A stretch of 64,000 bases of DNA from Styela clava (Eukaryota; Chordata; Ascidiacea; Stolidobranchia; Styelidae). Under the pieces are notes generated by a model. It saw nothing but the letters and a program-made list of their open reading frames with translations. It was not told where the DNA came from and ran no database searches. The stretch's first letter is position 1. The number at the start of each line of letters is the position of its first letter. The position numbers and the translations under genes were made by a program. Shown here one piece after another: positions 45,366 to 55,662 of this stretch. The stretch covers positions 3,906,001-3,970,000 of the forward strand of contig NC_135260.1 in the NCBI RefSeq assembly GCF_964204865.1, written 5' to 3'.

Positions 45366-45937
45366 AAAAAAATAAATATACAGTTAAAGATTTAGGGTGA
45401 CAATACTATAATATTTTTTTAATATTTGAATCTTGATAATTTATCGAAGTTTACAAAAGTTAGGCAAATTCAAACGACACAAAAATCAACTCCTATTTGT
45501 TATACAATGAATATTCTCTACTTCTGCTCTGTACCAAGGATCAAAACAAGCAGCCACTGATATGTAACAGTATTTAAGGCGCTATCATTTTTTGAATCTT
45601 GCCAACAAATTTTTTTCATGCATTTTTATGTCAGTAACGCTGGCCTCCTCCGCACAGGGGGTAAAATGGTATTTGTAACATTAATGAAAAAAGGATTTTA
45701 ACCTAAATAAAGAATTGATTTGGACGTGTAAGAATATAACACGTCGATATAGAAAAATTAAAATTTATTTAACTGGGCCAGCTCCTCAAGTTTGGGGGAG
45801 CCAGAGGGCATTCAATTTTAACTGAGATGTGCAGTCAACACAGTTGAGAATAATGCCGCTAAGCAATTACAACGTTAGCAAACAGTATTATTAAAAATTG
45901 TACAAAAATAACAAATAATCGTGCGAGGAAATATACA
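45366..45937. other. Non-coding stretch
   Basis: AT-rich sequence between KLHL D and a MITE. gcagccactgatatgtaaca at about 45551 resembles text near 26085. No gene is supported. Confidence 0.35.
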
Positions 45938-45945
45938 CTATACAG

Positions 45946-46245
45946 CAGAGATGGGCACGGTTTTTGGATCAGGTTACAAAAATTTTGCCAATCTAGACTG
46001 GCAGGCCATGTAAGCATGCCGTAAAGAGTTAAATTTTATGAACAATGTTTACAAAAGCAACAGTGGAAAACAATAAACCTCATGCCAGAACAAAATTTAA
46101 TCGCAATCTCAACAAATTCCTTGAGCTATTTTTAACTAAAACATCAAAATTTTGTTTCAGTTTGGTTGTGGCAGCATCAGGCAGGCCAGATTGAATTACC
46201 CAGTGGGCCATATTTGGCCCGCGGGCCGTACTTTGCCCATGTCTA
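45946..46245. mobile_element. 300-bp hAT-like MITE, perfect 8-bp TSD
   Basis: It starts cagagatgggca and ends tgcccatgtcta (10 of 12 complementary). The TSD ctatacag is exact at 45938-45945 and 46246-46253. It carries ttggcccgcgggccg near the right end. Non-coding. Confidence 0.88.
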
Positions 46246-46435
46246 CTATACAGGGTGTCCAAAAATTCTCGCCAGAGTTTGTAGTGGTAACAATTAAAAA
46301 TTCTTTGTCATTGTTTATCAATGGATCTTATTGTGCTTGTAGTTCTTACCATTTATCATATACCGTAAATGAAAGGTAATTAGCAGGCAAAGAGCGATTT
46401 TCAAGGTCGGATTGTTCAGATTGTATTGTTTAGCA

Positions 46436-46706
46436 CAGTGGTCCCAGAAGTAAAATTAGAATAGCCAGAATTTGAGCGGAGCGCCCGCAAGGGGCTGATA
46501 CCGGTATATTTGAATTGTTGAAGAAAAAAGGAGAGTGTGCAACGTGCCGATATTAAAGTGTTACGAATATACACATGCTTTATTAACAATTGGAGCTATC
46601 TAGATTGCAGAAAAAAATGTGATTGTTACAATTATTTCACTCAAGTTCGGCAGGCCATATTAAATCTTTCACAGACTGTAATTGGCCCACTGCTTGGGAA
46701 CCACTA
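46436..46706. mobile_element. hAT-like MITE, eroded
   Basis: It starts cagtggtcccagaag and ends cttgggaaccacta. It has gagcggagcgcccgc near the left end and ttggcccactg near the right. The flanks gtttagca and ttatagac are only weakly alike. Confidence 0.6.
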
Positions 46707-46932
46707 TTATAGACTCTTGGACAGTCAGGACAGAGTACACCTCAGGTTGCTATATAGCTAAGATTGGTGCTCATGCTCAATAAACAAAAATATGAAACAA
46801 ATATATTCTAAATATTTTACTTTGAAATGGAACAAAATATAAACATGAATGATTGAATAAATACCGTAGTTCATGATTATAATTGTGTGATATGTGTTGG
46901 ATTCGAAAAAGTAATATTTACACCACAACCTG

Positions 46933-47817
46933 TCAATTCAGCAATGGAGGATTTTGCGACGAATGAGCAGTGTATTCTGGTGGGTTAAGCTGTGCCTCTT
47001 GCTCTTTTGTCATTGGTTGGGTCGGTGGGTAGGGCGAAACCCCTTCAGTTTGTTGAGGCATTTGGTTAGCATTATAATAAGAAGGTCCAGGCATCTGCAG
47101 TGCTGGGTAGTTTTGGGGAACATTGACTGGAACCATCATATACTGACCATTTGCAAGTTGAACCATTTGTGGCTGTGAAGTGTACATCACAACACCTTGG
47201 TAAGGTTTCTTTATGCAACAAACACCAGCACAACAGAATAATGAATGTACAATACATATTACCATTCCTATAAATCCAATCACTGCTATAATGCTGTGTA
47301 AAACAATATAACCAACAGCAAATTCTTTAGGTTCCACAATTCCAGCACAAATACTAGATATTATACATAAAGTTGCCATAAAAAAAGAAGCAACAATGGC
47401 AACAACCATATTAGCAACGTGCATGCAAACCGATGAATGCTTTCGAGCTTTTATTCCGAGTACACCGGGTGCTATTATAGCAGCTCCACACCATATTCCT
47501 TGTCCGAGATCATTCAGGGCATAACGGATTCTCCAATAATATGAACGCTCGTCATCAAAGTCATAATCCCGATATGTTGTTTTAGTTCGAGCAATTACCA
47601 ATGTTGCAATACATAAAATAACAGACAACGACCCCAAGATGACTTCAGTAATTCCTAGGTTGAATAAAACATTTTTGTATTTCTCTCTTGGATTTGCACG
47701 GGAAGCTGGTTGCACTTGTGGTTGCAGAACGATGGATTGCGGTGGAACTGTCAATGATGATTGTACGGTTGGTGAAATAGTATTATCCAATGAGGCAAAA
47801 TCAGAACTTTGAATCAT
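46933..47817 (-). CDS. MS4A/CD20-like four-span membrane protein
   Basis: The frame runs upstream to 47859, but its first codon there is TTG. The first ATG is at 47817, giving 294 residues starting MIQSSDF. Predicted spans are at about 52-75, 108-123, 133-160 and 168-196, with short termini inside the cell. The features GITEVILGSLSVIL, WCGAAIIAPGVLGI and HVANMVVAIVASFFMA fit the MS4A/CD20-like fold. A CCAGVCC cluster just after span 4 could be acylated. The tail (205-294) is rich in P, Q and Y and carries PPEY (279-282), a PPxY motif of the kind bound by WW domains of Nedd4-type ubiquitin ligases. The gene has no introns here, unusual for vertebrate MS4A genes, so a retrocopy is possible; an upstream exon cannot be excluded. 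Function unknown; family members act as membrane scaffolds or channel-like proteins. Its tail exon has dead relatives beside KLHL copies A, C and D. Confidence 0.8.
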   Translation of the reverse strand: MIQSSDFASLDNTISPTVQSSLTVPPQSIVLQPQVQPASRANPREKYKNVLFNLGITEVILGSLSVILCIATLVIARTKTTYRDYDFDDERSYYWRIRYALNDLGQGIWCGAAIIAPGVLGIKARKHSSVCMHVANMVVAIVASFFMATLCIISSICAGIVEPKEFAVGYIVLHSIIAVIGFIGMVICIVHSLFCCAGVCCIKKPYQGVVMYTSQPQMVQLANGQYMMVPVNVPQNYPALQMPGPSYYNANQMPQQTEGVSPYPPTQPMTKEQEAQLNPPEYTAHSSQNPPLLN

Positions 47818-48766
47818 CGTGAAATACAAATCTATATATCTACGTTTATTTGCCTCCAAAATCTAACATTATCTGAATAATTGAACAGTATAACAGAGAC
47901 AGAATCTAGTTAAACCAATTTCAAGTTTTTATGTCCCACAAATACATTGTTTCTCAACCTGTGTTCAAACGAACCCCATACTTCTGTCTGGGGCCTTCTG
48001 TCTGATGCCTAGGCTATTAATGGTTTGCATTTCTATAACCTTGCACAAAATTAACTTCAAATGTTTAAGTAGTTTGGGTTCGACGGAAGCTTGAAGAATA
48101 GCATATGGGTTCGGCAGGTTCGCAAAGGTTAAGAACCATAGCACTGGTTTCACAATGCATTGTTAATTTACTTCGTAATCAGCATAAAGGTAATGAATAG
48201 AGATTATAAATATAAACAACAATACACTTTAGATCTTAGATATGATAACCAGGTCTATTTTCATTTAATCCCTCACAGTTCTGGGATTTCAATTATGCAG
48301 GCAATAATAAACTCGGAAACTCCTCTTTTACAAGACAGTAACTTTTTGAAAAATGATGCATAACGGCCCCCTTTCAATTTTTCCGATGACTCGCGGTCCA
48401 CTGAAGAAATGAAAGCAAATAGCAACGCAGTATATCAAGCATTCCATCTATTGAATGACATTAAAACAGTTCAATGAGATGGCGCCTGCTTGGCTCCCAC
48501 TGGTTCTCTTACCTTGGATTCTGTTTTGGATATTGCAACTCTCATATCGTGTCCCACTTATCTTATCCTTACCTTAATCTTATCCTTACCGTACAGAGGT
48601 ACCGTCCGTAACTAGGCTATTTCCATACCGTACGGTACCGGTACAGAACATACGATACTGTACCCTAGCCATTGTAACAAGATCAGCGACTCTGGTTCGG
48701 CACGCGACAAATTAGTCTCGTAATGCTAATGCTATTTTCGCGGCTCTCAACGCCCAGTCTCCAACA
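47818..48766. other. Upstream region of the MS4A-like gene
   Basis: It should contain the promoter, but I cannot place a TATA box or initiator. Near 48570-48660 there are short tandem words (cttatccttac) and repeated tacggtacc/gtaccg runs. The frame at 47965-48153 has no domain and may be repeat-derived. No second gene is supported. Confidence 0.35.
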
Positions 48767-48774
48767 CTCCAATT

Positions 48775-49923
48775 CAGGGGTCTCAAACTCGCTGCCCGCG
48801 AGATGATGGTTTGTGGCCCACGCCTTGATATTAAAGTTTAATGTTAGTGCGGCCCGCAAGTCACTTAGCTCAGTTGGCATGATTATTGCTTTTAATGTAA
48901 CAGCGTTTCCCAAACTGTGTTCCGCGAGCATCTCCCAATTGTTGAAAAAATGAAATTGGTCGCCATGGCGATCTGAGTATCATGAAGTTGCTAACCAACT
49001 GACCGTTTAAAATTGCGTCACTGTCGGCCTAAAGTGGACTAACTAAGTTAGGGTAGAGGCATTTTCGTTAACCGTTGGTTTAGCTTTTTGACTGTTAACT
49101 TTTGGTATTGTTAAAGACAAACAAGTAAATCTGAAGAATGAATGCAAAAGGTGACCGTTCTTCCTCCATCTCTACCTGGTTTTACTTTAAAATTCTGAAA
49201 GTTTGTCGCGCATTTGCAACTCGCCACGGCGAAACCATTGGGAACCGCTACATTGCACCGTTTTTCTTTATCAATATAACCCTTTCAATTTTTGGTGTTC
49301 CGCGAGGAGATATGAAAACTGTAAATGTTCTGTGGTCTAAAAAGGGAAACTCTCACGTAGGGCAAAACAAAATATTTTATCATCTATTCCCTGAAAGGAA
49401 TATCTGAATATGCGGTGCGGTAACCTAACAGTACCATACCTGTAGGCCTGATATTCGATCGCGGGACCGCCTGAAACAATTTAAAAACAGTGTTCCATGA
49501 TTTTTGACGTCACAATCACTAACGCTTAGATTTATCTTGATACATTGTAACCATGTTTCCCATGTGGCAAAACATCACTGTCCATCGGCTAAATGCTTGA
49601 TTGGAACATCAGCGCAACAGTTATTACAAGATAGAATTTTATAATATTGCACATCCCTAAACGTGTCGTTGGGACTGAAGTTTCAGTAAACAGAATGGTT
49701 GGTGATGAGCACAGACATTTTCAAAAAACTAGGAAATGCAATATTTCTTTGTTGGGCGTGGGAGCATCCCAACATGTTTTATCTGCACAATTAAAGTTGC
49801 AGTGCACAAGGAATACAATTTAAACTAATTGCTCAGCTTTTATTGTGGAAAACCTGATGCGGCCCGGACTCATTTGAGACTCTGCCCCAGCGGCCCCCAA
49901 GTATATTGAGTTTGAGACCCCTT
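48775..49923. mobile_element. hAT-like element, 1.15 kb
   Basis: It starts caggggtctcaaactcgctg and ends gagtttgagacccctt. The TSDs ctccaatt (48767-48774) and ctctaatt (49924-49931) match at 7 of 8. It has gcccgcgaga near the left end and gcggcccc near the right. The 89-codon frame at 49138-49407 shows no transposase motif, so it is non-autonomous. Confidence 0.85.
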
Positions 49924-49956
49924 CTCTAATTGAATAACATTGTTAGCAGGATACCG

Positions 49957-50024
49957 CGGCGGTGTGGCTCAACGGGCTAAGCGTTAGGAATTTACATAAA
50001 TATGTAAATCCTATCCTATCCTAC
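49957..50024 (+). mobile_element. SINE reduced to head joined to tail
   Basis: The tRNA-like A-box head (ggtgtggctcaacgggctaa) runs straight into the SINE tail (taaatatgtaaatcctatcc), so the whole body is deleted. The LINE's poly-A end lies immediately beyond, so the LINE inserted at this SINE's tail. Confidence 0.75.
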
Positions 50025-50532
50025 CTTTACCTTTTTTTTTTTTTTTTTTTTTTTGCCAAATAAATTCCAAAGCCAAACGGAATTTTCGTATATTAATTTT
50101 ATTGTCGAATTAGTATAATTTGCACCCAATTAAAACAATTTCATAATTTCAAAACACATTGCCCACAAGTTCAATAATATATGTAACAATTAAAATATAA
50201 AACCATACCATTACCGGAGTTTTGTATCATATATAGTCCAATTTATATCCATTGAATATAGGTTAATCCATATTATCAGTCGTCATCCAATTCGTGCACA
50301 CATTTTATATATAGTTACCAATAATTAATCGATTTAGTTAGTTTTTGCATGGAAATTAGAAAATAGAAAATTAGACAGAAAATCAGAAAACAGCCAAAGT
50401 GGGTTTTTTGGCATTTCTCTATTCACTATCTATGTATGAATTAAATCAAAATGATGCATAAATTTGGACATTGGAATCTTTTCATGTACTATCCATTTAA
50501 GTTGGTGTTGCATAGAAAATGTCAATGTCATG

Positions 50533-53500
50533 TCACATCATGATTGACCTATGTATGAGATCATCCATATGTTCATACAATAGTAAATCATTTCTTTCAC
50601 TTGTTTTCATTAAATTTAAAACTCCTATCAGTTTACATTTGAATATTGAGCGCATACTACTTTTACTTTTAACTATTTCATCATATTTTACTGAATTTCT
50701 ATATTCCCAAATTGTTGATTTTCCGCATATTATTGTGATTAATTTAGATTTGCATTCCGAATCATTTGCTAAAATAGTAATTCGATTATTTTCTACGCAG
50801 CACCATTGCCAGAAATCAACAGCCCATTGACATTCCAAAAATAAATGACATAAAGTCTCTTCAATATTACATTCACACATAACACATATACCTGGTTCAT
50901 TCATGAACCAGTGTTTTATTTTATCCCCTGTTGGCAGTCCATTATGAATAACCTTCCAACACAACTCCTTATACTTATTTCCTATGTTAATTTTCCATAT
51001 TTTGTTCCAATTAATGGACTTGGTTAGTTGAAATTTATTCATGATATATTCATTGTGATTATTCAAAAATGCACTGTTTTTCTTTCTTTGCAAAAGCTTA
51101 TAAATTTGTTTAGTGGATAAGTCTTTCGACCCATTGTACCTATTGATAAGTAACCTCGTTGGACTATTTTCTCTATTTCTTGATAGGATTTCTCTCCATT
51201 CTATCGGAAGAGCTTCCCATACTTGCCTTAACTCATTTGAACACTTATTTAGTAAACTATTTCTCCTAAACGTATTCATTGTATTATTTTGTATTTGCGG
51301 ATAAATTCTTTTGGATAGGCTATCAAACGTTTTGTCAAGTATATCACCAATTGTTATTATTTTTGCTTGGACCCAACTTAATTTTGCAGTTAGTTCAGTT
51401 TTATTCCTATCTAAGATTAATGGATTGTGCCAAATAATTTCCTGCGATATTTCTGCATAGTTTTGTGGTTGATTCCATTCTAATCTAATTTGTTTGAATG
51501 AATTAATAATACTGGTATAAAATTTTGGAATAGTTATATTAGTTTCCAATTTAAAATTCAAATGTAAACATTCTAAATTTCCTTTTGATAGCACTTCAAA
51601 ATACTTATTCACATAAAATTTTGCTCTATTAGCCCACGGACTCATGGCCCCCTCAAGCAATTTTAAAATCCATTTTACTTGCAATGCCTTAATTTGATTC
51701 CTAACGTTCATCATTTTTATACCCCCTTCATTTTGTTCACTACAACTGATATTTCTACTGACCATTTGCGCTTTTTCATTCCAAATAAATTTCCAAATAA
51801 TTACTTCCAATTTCTGAATATATTTTTCTGGCATAAATTCAAAACTGACCATGTACCATAATTTTGATAGTAGCAATGTTTTAGCTATAAGAACTCTTCC
51901 AACAATAGTTAGATTACGTCCTTTCCAAAGATTTATAATTTTTTGTATTTTTGCCAAAATGTTCAACCAGTTTTTATCTCTAGACTTATAGGTATTTCCA
52001 ATATATATCCCTAATAATTTAATTTCCTCACGTTTTACAGTTATACCCTTATAGGTTTCATTCAACGGCCAACTTCGAGCAGTTCCACATATCAGTAGTG
52101 TACATTTGTTATTATTTATTTTAAGACCAGTCCCACGTTGGAATAATCCCATTAATTTTAACACTGAATCCACAGATGACAATGACTCAAGGGTTAGTGT
52201 TATGTCATCTGCAAATCCTTTATAAACTTCTCTTTCATTTATGCAGTTCTTAAATCCAATTATTTCTCTATCCTTTTTGATATTTGATGATATTAATTCT
52301 GAAATGAATAAATATAACAATGGAGAAAGGGGGCAGCCCTGCCTCACACCTCTTTGCATCCAAATTTTTTCTGTCAAATATCCATTCACATTTATTTTTG
52401 AAGAAGCATTTTTATACAAAGTAATTATCCAATTTATGAGGTTTTTTCCAAATCCAGATTTTTTTAATAATTTAAGTAGTATATTTCTGTCTGTCATATC
52501 ATACGCTTTTTGTTGATCTATTGACAAAACAATTAATGGTAAATTTTCCTTATTTGCCCAAAATATGTCATCTCGAATGGAAATAAGATTTTCGTGAATT
52601 GATCTCCCTGGAACAAATGCAGTTTGATTGATGTCGATTATGTCTGGTAGTATACTTTTTATTCTGTTTGCAATTATTTTAGCTATCAATTTATAATCAA
52701 AATTAAGGAGAGTGATAGGCCGCCAATTTTTTATATCTTCCTTTTCTCCATTCTTATATATCAAGGTTATGACTCCTGTTATTGTATCTTGGGGCATTTC
52801 TTTCATTTTGTGGTAGCTTTTACATAACAGTAGTAAAATTGGTTTTAATTTGGTCCAAAATCTAGAATAAAATTCTTTCGTTAGACCATCTAAACCAGGA
52901 GCTTTATTTAATTTGAGTTCTGTCATGGCTTGTTCAATTTCATCATCCGTTATATCATTTTCCATATAATCTTTCTGTTCATTTGTTATTTGTTTATCAT
53001 AATTATTAATCAACGTTTCCTGTATATTAATATCTATTCCAGTATCCTTGCTATATAACTTACTATAATAGTTAACAATTTCACACTGTATTTCACTTAA
53101 TTCATGGATAACATTCCCATCATTTTTTCTTAGCGATTTGATCATTTTAGTTTTAGCTCTAATTTTTTCAAGATTAAAAAAATATTTAGATGATTTCTCT
53201 CCTTCCTCTGCCCATTTAATTCTAGACCGAATTATTGACCCCCTTGTTTTTTGTTTAATGTATTGTTTAATTTCTGCTTCTGTGTCCCGCAATTTGGTTT
53301 TAGTTTCTTCATCTTCAGCATATATTTCTATTTCTTGTAAACACTCCCTATATTGAATCATTAATAATCTTTCTTTTTTGTTTTCTTCATCTTTTTTTTT
53401 TTTGGAACAATAAATAGCCCATTTTTTTATTTTCCTTTTGCAATTATCCCAGTAATGTCCTCTTTCAGTTTCATCCAGATTTTTGATATCAAAATGCCAT

Positions 53501-53889
53501 TTTTTTAATATAGCTTTTATACCTTGACAAAAATAGTCATAATCATTTAATTGGGAGTTATATTTCCAGTACCCTGGTCCCTGTTTTAAACCATTCATTG
53601 AAGATATTTTGAGATATACCGGATGATGATCAGACATGACAGTTTCTTGAATTTCAATCCTACTGACGTTTAGGGTTTGGCATTGCGAAATATACCACCG
53701 ATCTAATCGACTCTTAGAGTTTAAATTTTGCATATTGTTGCTTTTTTGTATCCAAGTATATTGTTTTTTGTTTTCATTGACTAGTCTCCATATATCTACT
53801 AAACCTAATGTTGTAATAAATTCATTCAATTTTTTTACACTATTATCCTCTTTGTATCTTATATTGGGGTATTTATCGATTTTGTTCAA
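50533..53889 (-). CDS. LINE ORF2: endonuclease C-terminus, reverse transcriptase, zinc knuckle
   Basis: An open frame of 1118 codons; the nominal first codon at 53889 is TTG inside the endonuclease, so it is not the true start. RLDRWY (61-66) and SDHH (86-89) are the end of an APE-type endonuclease. RT motifs follow: NKAPGLDG (328-335), NWRPITLLN (388-396), the catalytic aspartate in SIDQQKAYD (D458), GVRQGCPLSP (514-523) and FADD (559-562). CVMC with a downstream H and C at about 1002-1020 is a zf-RVT-like knuckle. No stop interrupts it. It copies LINE RNA at the target site; with the endonuclease damaged upstream, this copy is unlikely to move on its own. Confidence 0.92.
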   Translation of the reverse strand: MNKIDKYPNIRYKEDNSVKKLNEFITTLGLVDIWRLVNENKKQYTWIQKSNNMQNLNSKSRLDRWYISQCQTLNVSRIEIQETVMSDHHPVYLKISSMNGLKQGPGYWKYNSQLNDYDYFCQGIKAILKKWHFDIKNLDETERGHYWDNCKRKIKKWAIYCSKKKKDEENKKERLLMIQYRECLQEIEIYAEDEETKTKLRDTEAEIKQYIKQKTRGSIIRSRIKWAEEGEKSSKYFFNLEKIRAKTKMIKSLRKNDGNVIHELSEIQCEIVNYYSKLYSKDTGIDINIQETLINNYDKQITNEQKDYMENDITDDEIEQAMTELKLNKAPGLDGLTKEFYSRFWTKLKPILLLLCKSYHKMKEMPQDTITGVITLIYKNGEKEDIKNWRPITLLNFDYKLIAKIIANRIKSILPDIIDINQTAFVPGRSIHENLISIRDDIFWANKENLPLIVLSIDQQKAYDMTDRNILLKLLKKSGFGKNLINWIITLYKNASSKINVNGYLTEKIWMQRGVRQGCPLSPLLYLFISELISSNIKKDREIIGFKNCINEREVYKGFADDITLTLESLSSVDSVLKLMGLFQRGTGLKINNNKCTLLICGTARSWPLNETYKGITVKREEIKLLGIYIGNTYKSRDKNWLNILAKIQKIINLWKGRNLTIVGRVLIAKTLLLSKLWYMVSFEFMPEKYIQKLEVIIWKFIWNEKAQMVSRNISCSEQNEGGIKMMNVRNQIKALQVKWILKLLEGAMSPWANRAKFYVNKYFEVLSKGNLECLHLNFKLETNITIPKFYTSIINSFKQIRLEWNQPQNYAEISQEIIWHNPLILDRNKTELTAKLSWVQAKIITIGDILDKTFDSLSKRIYPQIQNNTMNTFRRNSLLNKCSNELRQVWEALPIEWREILSRNRENSPTRLLINRYNGSKDLSTKQIYKLLQRKKNSAFLNNHNEYIMNKFQLTKSINWNKIWKINIGNKYKELCWKVIHNGLPTGDKIKHWFMNEPGICVMCECNIEETLCHLFLECQWAVDFWQWCCVENNRITILANDSECKSKLITIICGKSTIWEYRNSVKYDEIVKSKSSMRSIFKCKLIGVLNLMKTSERNDLLLYEHMDDLIHRSIMM

Positions 53890-54342
53890 AACGCAGTTGA
53901 AATCTCCTCCAACATATATCCTATATTGGGAATTTGCGTCTTGGTTTATCCCAGTTTTCTATTTTGTTTTGTAATGCTAAAAAGAATTCACTTCTTTCCC
54001 TACATCTATTTGGGGCATATATATTTAGTAATGTAAAATGTTCGTCGAAAGACTTCCATCTCACTAAAATATATCGACCAAAATCATCTTTCTGTATATC
54101 ATCAAAATTTGCGTCTATTTTATTTGATAACAATATCCCAACCCCACTAGAAAAATTAGAAAAAGTTGTCCAAATTGCATTACCCCCCCATTCTTTTGTC
54201 CATTTTTTGCATCGGTTTCACTGCCACAATGGGTTTCTTGAATAAATGTTATGTTTGCTCCTATATTCCTTACGTAGTCAAAAATTGATTTGCGTTTTTC
54301 AAAATTCCTCATACCATTAACATTATAAGTCAAGAGAGTAAT
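53890..54342 (-). pseudogene. LINE ORF2 endonuclease N-terminal half, frameshifted
   Basis: On the minus strand LLTYNVNG and FIQETH give the catalytic Asn and Glu of an APE-type endonuclease, then NIYAPN, then VGGDFNCVLN running into ORF2. The frame is lost once near a run of seven G (C on + strand, 54183-54189) and again near 53925, where about 7 extra bases bring in a stop before GGDFN. Either could be real decay or a sequencing error in a homopolymer. Confidence 0.75.
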
Positions 54343-54464
54343 TTGGAAGGTAAAATTCACGATGTCTGAATGTGGTATTACTAATTATTTTACAGCATAT
54401 TCTAACCCCAAAATTTGCCCCCGCATTCGAAACAGTCTAATAAAAAAAATTATAAACGTACTAG

Positions 54465-55319
54465 CTATTCTTCTTGGTCCATGGAATCATTATACCAGTC
54501 TTGTTGTGTGTTTTTATCTGGGTTTTCCTCTATTTCCTGAGGTATGGTATCACAAGGTTCTGGATTTAATTGTGACTCTTCCACTTGAATTGTCTGTCCA
54601 GATTCTTGTGTATTGTCATTTTTTTGTTCTTTCTTTTTTTGTTTAAGTGTTTGAGTAGGACTCTTTTCATGATGTCTTTTAAGAATATTTCCTTTTCCTG
54701 TTCCACAAATATTTATCACTTTATTGATTTGTTCAATTACTTTTGTGACACCCTCTCCTTTTAGATGAATCATGTCTACTTCGAAATAGCTGTCGATAAC
54801 TCGGTCCTCTGATATGCATTCTGGTGGATCTATATATACAACCTTCGCAGCCTCTGATTGTTTTTTAATAATGGCATTCAGTCTATCACTGCCATCATCC
54901 CCCTTGTTCCTTCCATTTTTAGGCACCATACCACACAGATACACATTTTCTGATATTTCTTTCGCTGTTTCAATTAAACGATCCAAACATTTTTTTGTAT
55001 TGTCATATGGTTTTGATGATATTTCATTTGTTCCTGCATAAATAACTACTCCTTGATATTTCTCTTGATGTTTTTTGAGAGCAATTTCCAAGTTTGCAAA
55101 CTTCCCTCCCTCTACATGAAGCGTTTTCACTTTAGTTTGATTAACCTTTGGTTTCATCCTTTTGACTTGTGAATCTCCAATGATTAGTATTTCTTTTTTC
55201 AGTTCCAAGTTTTTAGATGAAGTACTGGTGTATGGTTCCGCAGTCATGTTTGGCTGTTTTGAAGAATTGGCATTTAGTATTTTTTGTCTTTTTAGTTCCT
55301 CTCCAATCTCTTTTACCAC
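54465..55319 (-). CDS. LINE ORF1 with SGNH-hydrolase (esterase) domain, 5' incomplete
   Basis: 284 codons are open; the nominal start is GTG and the frame runs on upstream to a stop without an ATG, so the N-terminus is missing or displaced. The blocks IIGDSQVKRM (S50), YAGTNEI (N98) and VDMIHLKGEG (D182, H185) are the SGNH catalytic set. The C-terminus is charged, rich in K, Q and E, and could bind nucleic acid. Esterase domains are known in ORF1 of several LINE clades; their role in retrotransposition is unsettled. It is separated from ORF2 by about 120 bp. Confidence 0.8.
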   Translation of the reverse strand: MVKEIGEELKRQKILNANSSKQPNMTAEPYTSTSSKNLELKKEILIIGDSQVKRMKPKVNQTKVKTLHVEGGKFANLEIALKKHQEKYQGVVIYAGTNEISSKPYDNTKKCLDRLIETAKEISENVYLCGMVPKNGRNKGDDGSDRLNAIIKKQSEAAKVVYIDPPECISEDRVIDSYFEVDMIHLKGEGVTKVIEQINKVINICGTGKGNILKRHHEKSPTQTLKQKKKEQKNDNTQESGQTIQVEESQLNPEPCDTIPQEIEENPDKNTQQDWYNDSMDQEE

Positions 55320-55335
55320 TTCATTGTTATTTTGG

Positions 55336-55395
55336 CCTTTACCTTTACCTTTACCAATTTACGCCCTTTACCTTTACCTTTACCAATTTACGCCC
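55336..55395. repeat. Short tandem repeat at the LINE 5' junction
   Basis: A unit of about 29 bp, tttacctttacctttacc plus aatttacgccc, occurs twice in a row. It shares cctttacc with the other LINE junction. It may be target sequence or a 5' junction artefact. Confidence 0.6.
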
Positions 55396-55662
55396 TTCAT
55401 CATTTCTGAACTTGTTTACCCGATCATTCGGGGAATACCCTCGAGTTACGTGGGTTCATCTCATATAACCTCGGTCTTGTTGGTAGTTCAGCTGCCAAAT
55501 CCATATACACAAGAGATGATAGTTTCCTAAAAATTTAATTCTACCTTACAAATTTGATTAGATGTGTGTTGAAGTCTATTCATTGTTTTTTCTATTTCGT
55601 GTGTTATAATAATAATACAGTATATTAAATTTTTCTAAACTTTTCCATCGCAAAATTGCCGA
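55396..55662. other. Sequence between LINE and inverted repeat
   Basis: AT-rich, no gene or clear repeat. Confidence 0.35.

Larger units (their letters stand above)
50032..55335 (-). mobile_element. LINE (Tx1/L1-like), 5'-truncated, frameshifted
   Basis: On the minus strand it carries an ORF1 with an SGNH-esterase domain, an ORF2 with an APE-type endonuclease, reverse transcriptase and C-terminal zinc knuckle, and a 23-base poly-A tail (T run at 50032-50054). The word cctttacc at 50024-50031 and again at 55336-55343 is a plausible TSD. ORF1 has no ATG before an in-frame stop at the 5' junction, so the 5' end is probably truncated. The endonuclease is broken by two frameshifts; the RT frame is uninterrupted. 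The RT motifs look closest to Tx1/L1-type elements. Clade assignment is inference. Confidence 0.85.

Noticed and set aside
46933-47859. A 308-residue start for the MS4A-like protein.
   Set aside because: The first codon of that reading is TTG. The first ATG is at 47817, giving 294 residues.
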